From NCBI GenBank assembly GCA_026413225.1, contig CM048553.1:137723190-137787189 (forward strand): a stretch of 64,000 nucleotides of DNA. The letters are read 5' to 3'. Every line of letters begins with the position of its first letter. Within the stretch, counting starts at the first letter, position 1. This document shows, piece after piece, positions 1 to 12,736 of this stretch. Under the pieces are notes generated by a model, which saw only the letters and a list, made by a program, of their open reading frames with translations, was not told the origin of the DNA and ran no database searches. The DNA comes from Otis tarda. Taxonomy: Eukaryota; Chordata; Aves; Otidiformes; Otididae. The position numbers were made by a program, and so were the translations under genes.

Positions 1-192
1 ATTAAAGACACCACCAGAATGTGACTGATTCTGCCCTGCAATTTTAATTTAAGTGGGAGATTGGTTTTAGTTTAAGTTAATGATTAAGTTTCTTTTAACT
101 TTAATGGGTGGGGAACCATTTTTTAAAAAAAAGAATTGGACATAATATATTTGGTTAACATTTTAAATAGGCTTGGTTCCTTCTGTGTGATC

Positions 193-208
193 AATATTGA
201 TCAATATT
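193..208. repeat. Perfect 16-bp palindrome
   Basis: The sequence AATATTGATCAATATT equals its own reverse complement. It is part of a short direct repeat of TGATCAATAT. In AT-rich DNA such palindromes arise by chance fairly often, so no function is claimed. Confidence 0.7.
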
Positions 209-1244
209 AGGAAATGAACAGTTTTTATTTCCAATATTACCAACACAGTTGTGTAATCTGGCATGAGAGTTGTGATTTGTTTGTGTTCATATTGTTTCTC
301 ATATCTCATATGGTTTCAAATTATGTTTGTGTAATTAAAAACCAAGGAATTTTTTTTTCTGCAAAAAAGAAAAGAATAGCAATTTGCATTTAAAAGTTAC
401 TGCTGGTTACAGCAGCAGTTGCCCAGATGAATTAATGATGTTTAAACCTCAGATTAGCGTTAAGAATAAGGCTCAGTGGCCACTGTATATTTGTGTGTAA
501 GGAATTTGTAATACTAACTTCTGATTTCCACAATTTTTAATATCCAAAAGTTTCTCTTCTTTATAATTATGCATAGAAATTTGGGGCTAAAATAAACATA
601 CACAACACAAAGACACTCATGGGAAGATATCCTCAGAGATACCTTAGCTTATGTGAGAAGCTTTTCAATTCCTTCAGCATCTTGGAGCACAGGTGGCATA
701 AAGCCACTGTTGTTCTTCCTTCTGTCTGTTGCTTCCTGAAGGGTAAGAGAATCATTTCCACACATAGTAAATCAGTATGTCTGCATGTAAAGGAATCGTT
801 TTACAAAATCATCCTACGGTTCACAGGTGAGATGTGTTATTTAGCACAGAGGTTACTATGTGGTTATTTCTCTGTGTACAAAATTTCCTTCAATCCCTGG
901 ACTTATCCTCAGAGATCTTCATTTAGAAACGAACCTGAGTTGGCCTGTCTGAGCCTGTGTGAGCCCATCCTGAGGTGGTACAGCTACAGATCAAGAGTAA
1001 TATTTGTCTCCTAGTAGCTTTTGCCTTTTTTTTTTTTCCAGACTTCAAAAGGATTTCTTTATTGATCTGTGTGAGTGCTATGGATTTAACAGGAGGTAGG
1101 CACTGAGTGGCATTAGCAGCCAAATAATCTCCAGTGGATACATGGAAATTCATGGAGTCACAGGAGGTGTTGGGGAAAAGGATGTCTGAGGAGTATTTCT
1201 AGTAGAAAGCTCCTTCCATTTGCTTTAGTCCATTTTGCCAAGCA

Positions 1245-1274
1245 ATTACTCACTTCAGAGGTGAAGTGAGTAAT
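1245..1274. repeat. Perfect inverted repeat, 13-bp arms, 4-base loop
   Basis: The left arm ATTACTCACTTCA and the right arm TGAAGTGAGTAAT are exact reverse complements separated by GAGG. Flanking AAGC and GCTT can extend the stem past a small internal loop, giving about 17 pairs over roughly 41 bases. There is no T-run after it on either side that would suggest a Pol III terminator, and the hairpin is shorter than a usual microRNA precursor. It may be a chance hairpin or a mutation product of local template switching. Confidence 0.8.
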
Positions 1275-3266
1275 GGGCTTTTTTTTGAAGAGTTTTTACC
1301 AAGAACTGTACATTCTGATAGGACTATAGATGTCAAAAATACTGGAGGTGTTGAATGTAAAGGGAATATGACAGTAGGTAGCCTATGAAGGCTGAATCAG
1401 ACACTGTGTCTTCAACTCTAGCTGCTGTGCTTATCATGACTCATGGACTAGGTGAATCCAAAATCCTCCTCAGATGAAATCAGGGACAATAAGTAGAGAT
1501 TTATTATAGTTAGTGCTCTGTGAGGAAAGATCTTTATTAACTGACCCAAAGCTTGCAAACAGCTGTCCATCTTCCTCTAACATAAATTAGATAATGTCGC
1601 AGCAGGCTGCGTGAACAAAAATGTTCTACATGTTTTCTCACTCCTTCTGTCAAAACTTCCTTGGAAGATTGCTGAGGTCTTAGTTTTCTGTTAATGATTT
1701 TATGGAAGAAGCTGGTAGACCAAGTCAGGAGGAGAAGCACCACATACATGTTTAATTTCCTGTTCCCCTTCCTCCAAGCAGTCGTGATGCACAGGTGGCT
1801 GATGGGGAGCCCTCTGCAGTCACTGGGCAAGGTGGACACCATTTCAGTGATTACCACTGCTAAAGCATTGCCACAGCATCCTTAAGTGATTGCTATTAAA
1901 AAAAAATGCTTCATGTGCATGTGGACCACTGCTGGGAAATACTGTCATGTGGCTTGGCAAGGCCCATGTTACATCTTGACAGTTTGCATCTGGTCCCCAT
2001 TGGACCAGTGTGTCACTGAGGCTGGGGAAGGTCCAGTCTTGGGTCAAATTGTCCTTCGGCACCAGCTAAGCCATAGCTATGCCCCAGCACAGAAATAGTG
2101 CTGATGTACGTTGCTGATGCTGTTATTGCAGTAGATTTTTACATAATCAATCCTAAGTTTTTCAATTTTTTTTTTTCTATGGAAACAAATAAATTTGGAT
2201 GTGCATTTGTTCCTTCCTATACAGCCCTCTCTGAACACACTGGGTGGAATGGACTTGTTCTTCATGTTTCTGAGTGCTCTTTTGAAGGATAATTCAGAAC
2301 TGTGTTTTGTCACCTTCAAACCACAGTGCTTGCCTCCTGGAGATGTGCCAGAGAAGCTAAGAAGAGTGCTGTATCACAGGGATGTTTAAAACCAGAGAAC
2401 TTGACAGCATGTAGATCCAGACATGGACACAGGGCCCAGACAGAGAGAGCAGCCTGGCAACTTTCCGGTGGTTATCAGTGAAATAGTAAGACACATGCGT
2501 CTATCACAAATCCAAAACACATTATGCTCAGGAGAAATCCTTGATTTCATACTGTGGGTATAAAATAAAGCAGTATGCTGCAGCACAGCCTGGCTTATAC
2601 AGCACACATGAACAGTGCTCCCTGAAGGGTCTATGATGGGTGGTGATCATGCAGATAGGGAGAAGATTAATATAACAAGAGGAAAGGTAATAAAAATTAT
2701 TTTCTTGAACTATTAGAATTATTCTCTCTGTATACGAGGTTAAAGATTAAAGTCATCTCCTGCCCAAAAAGGACAGCATATTTATTCTATTTGATGCTTC
2801 AGATTTAGAGCAATGTTCTCACAGCAAAGTGGTATCAAGCAGCTGCTGTTGGAAACTCTGCAGGTATCACCTCGGAAACTCTCCCCAGTTCACAAAAATG
2901 CAACAATGACAGCAAAGATTGCCTGAAAGTCCCTCCCCAATCACACATTCTGTGTGCACTTTTTCAAACATGGACCTCTCATCCAGGGTCATTAAATAAC
3001 CTGAAAATTTCAAATCCACACAAATTTCTACCTCCTTTCTGACAAATGTCTTCAGTGGAAATACCCCATTAGAAACACTTTCTATTTTAGACACCTTCTA
3101 TTTAGCCACTGAGAAAAAAAAAAAAGAAAAAAAAATCTAAACTAGGTCTAGAAAAATGTGTCACTTCATGTAATAATTAGATTTTTTACACATTTAGGTA
3201 TCCACTATGTTTGAGAGAAGATGAGTTACATATGCATTTGCCTGGGTAATGGAGACAGTGGCGAGA

Positions 3267-3296
3267 GTCCCTACAAAAATCTGGCGTAGCAACAGA
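3267..3296 (+). repeat. Short dispersed repeat, copy 1 of 2
   Basis: About 30 bases beginning GTCCCTACAAAAATCTGGC recur in the same orientation at 5061. The two copies share 19 identical bases, then one G/A difference, then TAGCA, then a one-base indel before CAGA. I do not recognise the family. It could be an old interspersed repeat whose remainder has decayed. Confidence 0.6.
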
Positions 3297-3730
3297 GCAA
3301 AATTAATGAGAAGACAGGACTGAGAAAAAAAAAAAAAAAAGTGTTAGGTCTGCTAAAATGTTCTTCAGGAGCTCAGCAGGTACCACTCCAGTGAGCTTTT
3401 CAAAAACCAAACAAAAAGTTCAACTTTCCTTTCTGCCAATGCAGATTTCTTCAAGAATATGCCAGAAACGTTTACTGACGCATGAGTAAAACGGTACTAT
3501 AATGAAAGATTTTTGATTTCTTTAGAAGCTTTACCTTTTCTGAAATTCCCCATGCCTAATTGCATTTTGAGACATATCAGGTAGCAAAATTTTAAGCCAC
3601 CTAAACACTGACAACTTTTAGGCTTTTTTTCTGTGTTCTTAATTGAAAATTTGTGCAGTAACAGTAAAAAGAGAAATGCAGTATAAAAGTGGCCATGTGA
3701 CATGTTTAGAGAAGTCAGGTAATCTTATTT

Positions 3731-3797
3731 AAAAATGATGACTTATATAAAAAAGATGACTTATATGAAAAATGATGACATATAAAAAAGATGACTT
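3731..3797. repeat. Short minisatellite, ~19-bp unit, about 3.5 copies
   Basis: The unit is roughly AAAAATGATGACTTATATA. Successive copies differ by T/G after the A-run, by ACTTATAT versus ACATAT, and by small length changes. It looks like a local slippage product with no coding content. Confidence 0.75.
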
Positions 3798-4607
3798 GGC
3801 TAAGATTGTAGGTTTTTTAATTCATGCTGAGTGGTTCTAGTAAAGTCCTTTATTAACCAAGTTGTATTATATGTGAACATGTGACATTTTTATTTGGAAC
3901 TGACATCAGAATAAGAAACTGTAGTTATCTGTCTCTTTGTGTTCTCTCTTCTTCTAGTCCAGCAACTTTCTTACATTCCTTGGGTTCTTTCATGTATTCC
4001 AAATATACTGAGAAACACGCTGAATGATTCAGACAACTCCTAGACGAACTAATCTAAACCCTAGTATGTAAATGGATTGGGTTTGTCACTGTTGAAAAAT
4101 CTACCTTTAATAGCTCTGTTTAATATTTTCATTTTCTATTGGATTTTCCCCACTTCCAACAGCTTTTCAGCATTTATTCTTATCCTAATATATTTTAAAT
4201 TATCCTTTATATCATCTTATCAGCTGCCCCTTGATAACTCTCTTTTATCTCCCTTATCAGTTTTCTATTATTCATAGCTTCTAATTTACATTAATCACTA
4301 CGAACATTTTTTTTTTCTGAACTGTTTTATATTATTCTGTAATTAATTCTTGGGTTTTTTACATACACTCTAAATCATGTTTGTTAGTTTTTTGTGTTTT
4401 TCCCCACATGACTCTCTTCTCAAATTGCAAGGTTGTGGCCAGACAATATTTTAGAACCAGTTTCCAACTCTCATTTTGCAGTTGTTTGTTTAAATTCTTT
4501 TATTCCAGCTGATCTAAGTCATCTGCTTTTGAGATGCTAGCAACTTAGAAGCAAGTATTACCATACAGAGCCCTTTTCTTCCTCATTTGTCCATTTTACC
4601 TAAATAG

Positions 4608-4634
4608 GTTACAACCAATTATTTTGGTTGTAAC
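4608..4634. repeat. Perfect inverted repeat, 11-bp arms, 5-base loop
   Basis: GTTACAACCAA is followed by the loop TTATT and then TTGGTTGTAAC, an exact reverse complement. No neighbouring gene or element explains it. Confidence 0.75.
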
Positions 4635-5060
4635 ATCTCTGTTATGCAGATTTTTCTCTTCTGAGGATGGATTTTCCTCCTCTAAATGAGTAGTTCTGCA
4701 TTAATGCAAGGGCAGCTGATGCTTTCCTTCCCTTCACTTAGCGAAAGGTCTGGGTCTACCATTCACAGTAGCCAATTCACTGCCAAAGTCTGTTGCCGAA
4801 GCAAAGCTTCCTGGAAGTACAGCCACAGCAAGAAATTGTGGTTACCTGCAGAGCTGCGCAGGTGGAAATTCACCATCACCAAATTGATTCTCTTCCCATT
4901 TGACATGTGGAAGCACAGCCAAATTTCTTAAACCTGGATGCCAGCTCAACTTAGTACAAACAAATTTCAGCAGCAGCAGAAAAGCTGACTCTAAATTAAA
5001 CGTTCTGAATCATTACAAATATCAAATATGCTCCTGCCAATGTCAGAATGTCCCTACAAT

Positions 5061-5089
5061 GTCCCTACAAAAATCTGGCATAGCACAGA
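5061..5089 (+). repeat. Short dispersed repeat, copy 2 of 2
   Basis: Second copy of the ~30-base word found at 3267. It is preceded directly by a short internal duplication of AATGTCCCTAC, so the left part of the word is present twice in tandem here. Confidence 0.6.
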
Positions 5090-6506
5090 TTCTTCTTATT
5101 CCTGCAAGTATAGCAACAACCTTCACCAGCCAGCTGTTAACTACTAATAGGTTTAAAATATCTGTATGAGGGTCTGCATACCTACTGGAAAGTGCTTAAG
5201 GACTTGAAAATTAAAGGTAGCTGAAAATTACAGCCGTGGTAATATGTGAATGCCGCCAAAGTGTTTAGAAATAGTTGTTCCTATCTATTCCTTCCTTATG
5301 GGCTGTATAAAATATACAACTTGACTAGCTTTAGTTTGACTGTGTAAAGGATATATTTATTATTGAAAAAGAACTCCTTTTGAAGAAAGGAATTTTAACT
5401 TTAATTTTTGAAAGGTCATTTTAAATGGTCATTGTCGTTGTACTGAATTCACGAGACACTGCTGCTTGGGAGATATGGACATGCAGCTATGGCAGGGGTT
5501 TCAAAAGACTCTAGCACAATAGAAATTTGGATATTGATAGCTGAACGTTGAGCATTTGTCATCCAAATGACAAAGATAACTCGTGCTTCCCACTCAGGCA
5601 ATTTATTCTGAGCTGGCAACAATCTCCACAGAGCATTCCCCATCCTGGCTCTGGGGTCTGCTCCACTGCACCCTGCACCTCCCGTTCTCTCCTCCCTTGC
5701 ACTTGAGCCAGGCACATACTTCTCTTACTTTTCTTTACTTGGTCAGTAGCTGGTTTTTTTTTTTTTCTTAGCCACTGAAATTTCTAACCAGCTGGATAGC
5801 ACTTGCCAGAAGAGGTTTGCTGCTTCAATTTATTTTCCTCCATCTCATAAAGGAATAACATAGTATCACTCTTCTTAAATTGCAAATGGCATTTCTTTCT
5901 TTTGTTTATCCTAATGTCCCCTCTGTATTTTGGAGCTTTAATGAACAGACACTCTTTCTATTTCTGTTGGTCTCTAAGCATTTCCTTTATTATTAACATT
6001 TTCTAAAAATTTACTTCTGTTTTTAAAAGGGAACTCGTCGAGTGACATTTTGTCATGCAACTGTGCACTGATCATCAATGTTTAATTAAAACCTGTCATT
6101 GAAAGGTGATGTCCTTCCTAAGGAACGAATTTACTTTAGCGGTGAAAGTCTAGAGGGGCAGTTCTCTCCCTATCACAGATCGACTTAAAAGACCAGAGAG
6201 ACGCGCAGGAAGACAACTAACAGTTCTGTGCATATTTATGGACTTGTTGTGCATGTGGTAAGTACTCTCCTGACAGCTAGTGTTAAATCCAATCAATCAT
6301 CACTTAAATACATCACTGTGTATATTCACCTCACTCCTTCATTAGCATTCATTAGCAATTAATCAACACAGCAGTAGTCTCTGGAAAGTTCAACAATCCA
6401 TAAGGTACATTTACATTAAAGATGAGCAAGTGAACATTTGTTCCACTTCAGCTAAGTCTTGTGTATTGTCATTTCTTCAAGGAGTGAAAGACATCGATCA
6501 AGCAAA

Positions 6507-6524
6507 TGATTGATTGATTGATTG
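6507..6524. repeat. (TGAT)n microsatellite
   Basis: About 4.5 uninterrupted copies of TGAT. Short and probably neutral. Confidence 0.85.
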
Positions 6525-9500
6525 GTATAGCATGCCACCTATTTCCTCTGAAGAGCATTTTTCTTCAAATCAGAGGACAGCAGTTTTACTCAGAAAAAAA
6601 CTTTCAGTTTCCAGTTTCACAGTATATCTTTGACTGTACTGGTTAAAAATGTCTTCCTGCCTTAAATCCAGTGACTTTTCAGATAAACTGTGTTGCTGTA
6701 TCTCTTTCAGTTCGTTAAATAAGACCAGGTTCTAGGGTACAGAGGTACAGACATACCCCTTTAGGATCAGACATGAAATTAGATTTGTTTCACTGATTCA
6801 CTTCTTCAGCCAAAAAAAAATAATTAGTAGTATTTCCAAGACAAAGTGGGAGAAAGAGAAAAAAAAAAGTACATTAAGGGGTATTAAAAATACAGCCTTA
6901 CTTTTTTGTTCTATTACATTTAAGAAATAATAATTCTTAGGACTTTCAGAGACCTTTACAATGCTGTAGAAAATTAGCTAAACTAAGTTTAATTGAAGTA
7001 GTTGTTCAGCTCCACTTACGACATAAATATATACTGATAATGATATCTTTAGTGTTTATCTTAAGTACTCTTCAGACTTTACAGCAGTGAAATTATATAA
7101 TCAGGTTTTAATTTGATTGTTTTCTTTTGTGATAAATAACACATGTTCCAAAATTAGGATTTTTTAGCCTTAGATGCACAAGTTAATGGAAAAGAGAATT
7201 TACCACCTTACACTTAATGAAATTGAAATATTTGCTTTAATAAAAATAGGAAGTTATTGAGACACTAAGTAGACGTGTTTCTTTTGTAATTCTTTTGGTT
7301 TCATGGAGCTGCACTCAGCTGCTATTACTGTGTTGTTAACGTGATAAACTATCCAGTATCTAATATACATGCAGTGCTATTTGGATATTGAAATCTTTAT
7401 TTTTAATGTACCAGTTAGGGATGTAGGTTTCTACTTTATCTGGTTCAATATATCTCATTATTTGTTTCATGACTTCAATTAACTTCACATACAAACGCTA
7501 TCTCTGCTTGATTATCTTCTCAGAGATGGCTTGACGGGATTCACAGAGGTAGGGGTACCAGCAACCTTTGCTGGAGAGATAGTAAACAAGACAATGGTGT
7601 GGATTCCATTATGGGTTTATCTGGCCAGTCCTATGCTACCATCCTTATCAAAAGGCTCCCACCTAGCACCAAGATAAGCATCACTCCTCTTTTTCCCCTG
7701 GCAGCATGTCTTCTGTTCAGGAAAGGCAATATTTTACGTTTACATTCACAAAATGATTCTTCAAACTTCATTTTCCATATGACTTTGATTCAAATTTTTC
7801 TCCCATTTAAAAACAATCCCCTCAAATGCCTACATTTTATTTTACACATAAGCACTGAAATTTGTTAAATTAAATCTTTATTTTGCAGAGAGAAACCCAG
7901 CAGTGATTTTTACTTTTTAAAGTCCTTTTCTATTTCTAGGAAACTTCAATGAACCATTTTATAGTATGATGATAGTGCAATGGGAAGAACTTGTGCTCAA
8001 GACGATTAGACAACCACTAACATAAGGCACTACCAAATTTCTCAACCCTACGGGCAACAGAAATGGCAGAGCAGATTTTAGGGAAATTTTACACATTAGT
8101 ACATAAACAGTCTGTCAAGAAATCGCACCCTTCAGATGTCTGCCTCTGACAGTCTTCAAGACACTAAAAAAATCATAAATGTGATTTGCAATAGAGACAT
8201 TTACTAGCCTTAATATACAGAGACTGTCATCACTAAGCAAATCCAGGAATGTCAAGTGAAGATTATTAAAGTCTGAAATGCCGGTACAGCAGAACGGCAC
8301 GTGTGGATGTATGTTACCCAAAAGATCGCAAACTTCTCTACTCGGTGACTGGTTTGATCTTTAGCCCACAACCCCTTGTAGTGTGGCCCTACATGCTTTG
8401 ACAACATGTAGACATAAGTGTAAAAAGGAAAAGCAGGGGTCTATGAAAAGGGTCAGTAAAATAAGAAAACAGGAGCTTTGTGGAATTTAACATGAATTAT
8501 TAAACGGAAGGAAACACTGGCAAGAAGAAGAAACAGAATTGAAAGGAGGACTGAGGGAAGGAGAGAAACAGGACCAAAATAAAAGATCTGATGCTGAATG
8601 AAGACCCCAGACCACATGTGGAAAGAAACCAGGGAGCTTAGCTTCACTGATATGTGACTCCATGGATTTTTGTATTTGGGTCTGTATGCCCAGGCAGTAG
8701 CTACCAAAAGGTGTGCAGACGTTTCAGTGAGCTGACAGTCTCAGTTCAAACATCTCTAGACAGACATTTAAACTACAAGGGTTCCAGGGTGAAACAAGTA
8801 ACACCATGGATATGTAGCCTAAATCATATACCCAGATGTAGAGCTGCTCTGTCTCTTGGCTGTGTAGTTGCACCAGTTACCTTGGAATCAGCATATCTGG
8901 GGCTGACTCTCAGGTCTCAGGAGCCAGTGTTATCAAACTGGTACCTTTCAGGTCATTACAGTCAATAATTCCTTTTTAAGTATCAAAAAGAAAAGAAAAC
9001 AAAGTGCTATGATTAAAAAGCCAATTAGCAGATCAAAGTATGAGAAGCCAAGTCCTGGAGGGGGAAAAGAATGCATGTATGGTAATTCAGGCAGTAAGGA
9101 AGATAATTAGAAGAGGATAGTGATAATGGGATAAGCTGGGGATCAAAAGCTGTAGAGCTGTTTGGGAAAAAAAAAAAAAGAGAAGAAAATTAAGGGAAAT
9201 TTTAATGACTTTTTGCATAAAACAATTGACCATATAAATATTAGAATGAAAACTTGTCTAGAAACCACCGTGGCCTCTTCGTAAGGAGAGCAGTGATCCA
9301 TGATTCTTAAAAACTCACTGCTTTAACTCTTCAGTATTTCAGTCTCTCTGCTGCAAATAGCTTTTGGAGTGGGGAGATGGCTATGGAAGACATAAGTGAA
9401 GCAGCCAATAGAGACTAAATATGTAAAGGTAGACTTTCCCATCTCATCTCTCCTCCTTATCTTTTTTGGAATTCTACCTCCATTTTTCAGCAAAGGCCTC

Positions 9501-11599
9501 AGAGTTTTGGTGTTAAACTTTGAGTCTTAATTCACTTTCGAAACTTGTTTTCCTTGACTTCCTTCCAAATTGTTTCTTCCTCTCCAGTTCTCACTGCTTT
9601 AGCTTTCTCTGATGAGATTTTGATCTTGGCCAAAATTTCCGTTGGCCTTTTCTCCCCACGTTGTGAGCACACACACCCCTCCCTCAACCTCGTGCCTGCT
9701 TGAACTCCTGATCTTAACCCTGCTGTTGTCCATTTGATCAAAATACGTTATTCAGGGTCTAAATGCAGATGGGCCAGGAATGAGGGGAAACAGAAAACTT
9801 TCTTTTTTTCTGAGGTTTCAAAAAAAGACCACCCTCGAGCTTTGGCTCCAAATGCCTCACAGCATCATGAGTCCACAGATTTCTGTGTTCTCCTTCACAA
9901 AGTCCTGTGAGTCTTTAAACAGAAAGGCCCCTAACAGTTTGCTCCCCATGGCTCTGTCAAAGCAACAACATGCTTACATAAATATTGTTTGTCTCTAACC
10001 CTTTCCATGTGGCTTACACCACAGGAAGTTCACTTTCTTCTGAAGAGCCTGAACATGAGTGGGGGTAAGGATGAGTATCAGTCTGTGAAGTATGAATTAC
10101 CCTTTCAGAGACAGCTGGGACTCAAGAGAGAATGAAGGGTTTGCAATTTAACAAGTAAGAACAGGAAGGAACAGAACTGTGGAGAAAAAGAAATAAATCA
10201 GAGGCATAAGAAGAAGAATAAACACCTCCTTTCTACTACCTAAGGAGCTTCCTAAGTAATTTCAGCAAAGGAACATTACTCACAGGACAAAGAACATGGT
10301 CATTAATGCCATCTTGTTAACAATACAGAAAAAGAAAGGATCTTCTCTGAAGAGCAAGTGGTAAAGATCAAATAACATTCAACAGGAGATTCCCTTGAAT
10401 GAATAATATCAAACAATACCTCTCTTGAGTGTTCTCCCATGGCTTCAGTCATAAATAGAGATAAAAGAGGAAGATGCTATACCTCTGTGACCTTAAGTTC
10501 TAGGTGGCAACTCCCAAGTAGAGAGCATGAAGAAGAGGAACTGGGAAGTAATACTCCCTATTTTATTTAGAGTATCTCTTACCTCCCTTATTGATAACTC
10601 GTTTCAGAGAATGGAAAGCTGGAGTTGGAGCAGAAGAGGGAGATAAACACCTAGTTTCAGCTCAAATTCTTTCTGTCCTCTTGAGGCACAGTAGCTGTGC
10701 TTGAAAAGATTGTGTCACTGACCTATATCTATCTTTTCTCTCTGGAGACAACGCTCTTGTCAGCTCTTCTCCTTGTGGAGAGGAGAAGAAGATACATATT
10801 TCATGCTAGCAGGGTAGGAAAGAAAATAAAAGAAAGAAATTATCATGTCTAGTTTCTCTTTCACAACCTTCCCTTTTACTCCAGGTTAAAAACCACTGTA
10901 ATGCTCTTAAATAGTAATTAATGACAATTCTGAGACAGTCAGTAGCTATGATGAGTCTGGAGTATAACAACAAATGACCTAACAAACACAAGAAGTGGAA
11001 GCATCAAAGATGGAAAGTGGAAGGAGAAGGAAGGAGGGAGACAGTCTGTGTTTGCCTGACTGATGGGTCCAACAGCCTTTGGCCCAACAAAAGCTGGTGG
11101 CAGTCAGCTATTTCAGGCACCTGAAAGCCCATCTCCCTTTTTCAGAGGAAAAATACAATATGTACTGATATGATTCATACACTCATAGCACTCTCCACCA
11201 TTCTCTAAATTCACATCTTTGTTGGAAGCATACAATAGGATGCTTCAGGGTTTTGTGTTGCTCTGTTTCAGTATTTCTGTAGAAGATACATGGTTTCAGA
11301 TCTTGGAGACCTAAGTCTTGTTTTCCACTCCAAGAAATTTCAGACATTCTGTTGTTACATTACATGATTCTAGTTCATGTGTCCCAACAGAGCAGGGGAG
11401 GAATGTGAGGGTTCTGATTGTGGTGAAGGGACAAGTGGTGAATTGTGTGTAAATTGTATGGTCTATCCACTGTTGCTGTTGTGAGGATATTATTTTGATT
11501 TTTGGTGCGGGGAATTTTTTTATTTTTTTTGCTTTGGTGGTGTGTGTGTGTTTTAATTAGAATTCTTAAATATGTAATTCATGGAGACAAGGGGTGGAA

Positions 11600-12736
11600 T
11601 GTTGTGGTTTTGCTTAGTGAGGGGGGCCTAAGCGGGTAGCTTCTGTAGGAAGCTGCTAGAAGTCGCTCCCCTTTGTTCAGTGGACTTGGCCAGGCCCAGG
11701 GCGGACCTGCTGCTGGCCAAGGCCAAGCCGATGGGTAGCAGAATGTCCCGTGATAACGACTCTGCGATAAAGTATTTAAGAAGGGGAAAACAGAAAAAAA
11801 AAAGAGAGAAGAGAAGATGTGAAGAAGCTGAGTGGGGGCAGAGGCGCAGAGGGGGAGGCACAGGCCTCATGGGCCTTGCAGGCCTCACCCTCTGGCCTCT
11901 CGCCAGGTGGCCGTCTGGGCCGGACTTGGCCCAGCCTGGCTGCAAGAAGTGGAGAGGAGATGAGATGGATGATGTGAAGAGATCCTGAGAGGCATCTGCC
12001 TGCCTGTTGTGAAAAATTTTTCTTGTGAGAGAAACAGCTGCAGATGCCAAGGTCAGTGCAGAAGGAGGGGGAGGAGTAATGCGGCTCCTAGCCAAGATTC
12101 CCCTGCAGCCTGTGGTGACGACCATGGTGGAGCACGTTGTCCCCCTGCAGCCCATGGAGGTCCACAGAGGAGCAGAGATCCACTTGGAGCCCATGAAGGA
12201 CCCCACACTGGGGGAGGTGGATGCCTGAAGGCGGCTGTGGCCCATGGAGGGCCTGCTGGGACAGCCATTCTGGAGAGACTGCACCCCGTGGAAGAGATGA
12301 CCCACGCCAGAGCAGTTTCATGAAGGACTGTGGCGTATGGTTGGGAGGAATGTGACGTGTTCTTCCCCCGACCATGAAGCAGCAGCATAAAACAACACGT
12401 GATGAACTGACCGCAACCCCCATTCCCTCTTCCGCCCTGTGCCGCTCGGCGGGGGTGGAAGGTAGTAGAGATAATGTTAAGCTTGGGAAGAGGGAGGGGT
12501 GGGGGGAGGTTATCTTGTTCTCTGTCTCATTATCCTGCTGTTTGTAGTAATAAATGAATAGTTTTCCCCAAGTCGAGTCTGTTTTGCCCATGACGGTAAC
12601 TTTAAGGATTTCTCCCTGTCCTTATCTCAAACCTTGAGCCGTTTTTCTTATATTATCTCCCCCTATTCTCTCGGAGGGTTGGGGGAGCGAGAGAGAGACT
12701 GCGTAGTCTGGTCCCAATGGGGGCTGAACTACGACA
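11600..12736 (+). mobile_element. Retroviral-type LTR (probable solo LTR), ~1.1 kb
   Basis: The block starts TGTTGTGGTTT and ends AACTACGACA, giving imperfect terminal inverted repeats with TG...CA ends as in retroviral LTRs. Plus-strand order fits U3-R-U5: a TATA-like TATTTAAG near 11773, a GC-rich body, an AATAAA signal at 12549-12554, then a T/C-rich stretch before the end. Between about 12105 and 12300 there are degenerate tandem units of 40-50 bp built on CCCATGGAGG-like words. GC content is much higher than in the flanks. I see no 4-6 bp target duplication (TGGAA on the left, GCTTA on the right), so it is old, rearranged, or one boundary is slightly off. No gag, pol or env coding lies next to it, so it is probably solo. 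From memory it resembles LTRs common in bird genomes; ERVL or ERVK class is uncertain. Open frames inside it on both strands (up to 225 codons) look like by-products of GC-rich repeats. Confidence 0.75.

Larger units (their letters stand above)
1..11599. other. AT-rich intergenic spacer, no gene seen
   Basis: No reading frame in this stretch resembles a known protein, and open frames stay at about 130 codons or less, as expected by chance. The base composition is AT-rich with many short A or T runs (for example A16 near 3326). I see no CR1 tail or LTR end here. Small structures are listed separately: a 16-bp palindrome, two perfect hairpins, a ~19-bp tandem repeat, a TGAT microsatellite and a ~30-base word present twice. 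A purine-rich stretch lies around 10980-11042. The block could hold distal regulatory DNA or repeats too decayed to read by eye. Confidence 0.6.

Noticed and set aside
11628-12591. Several open frames of 100-225 codons on both strands
   Set aside because: They overlap one another inside the GC-rich, internally repetitive LTR, share no known domain, and are best explained as LTR by-products.
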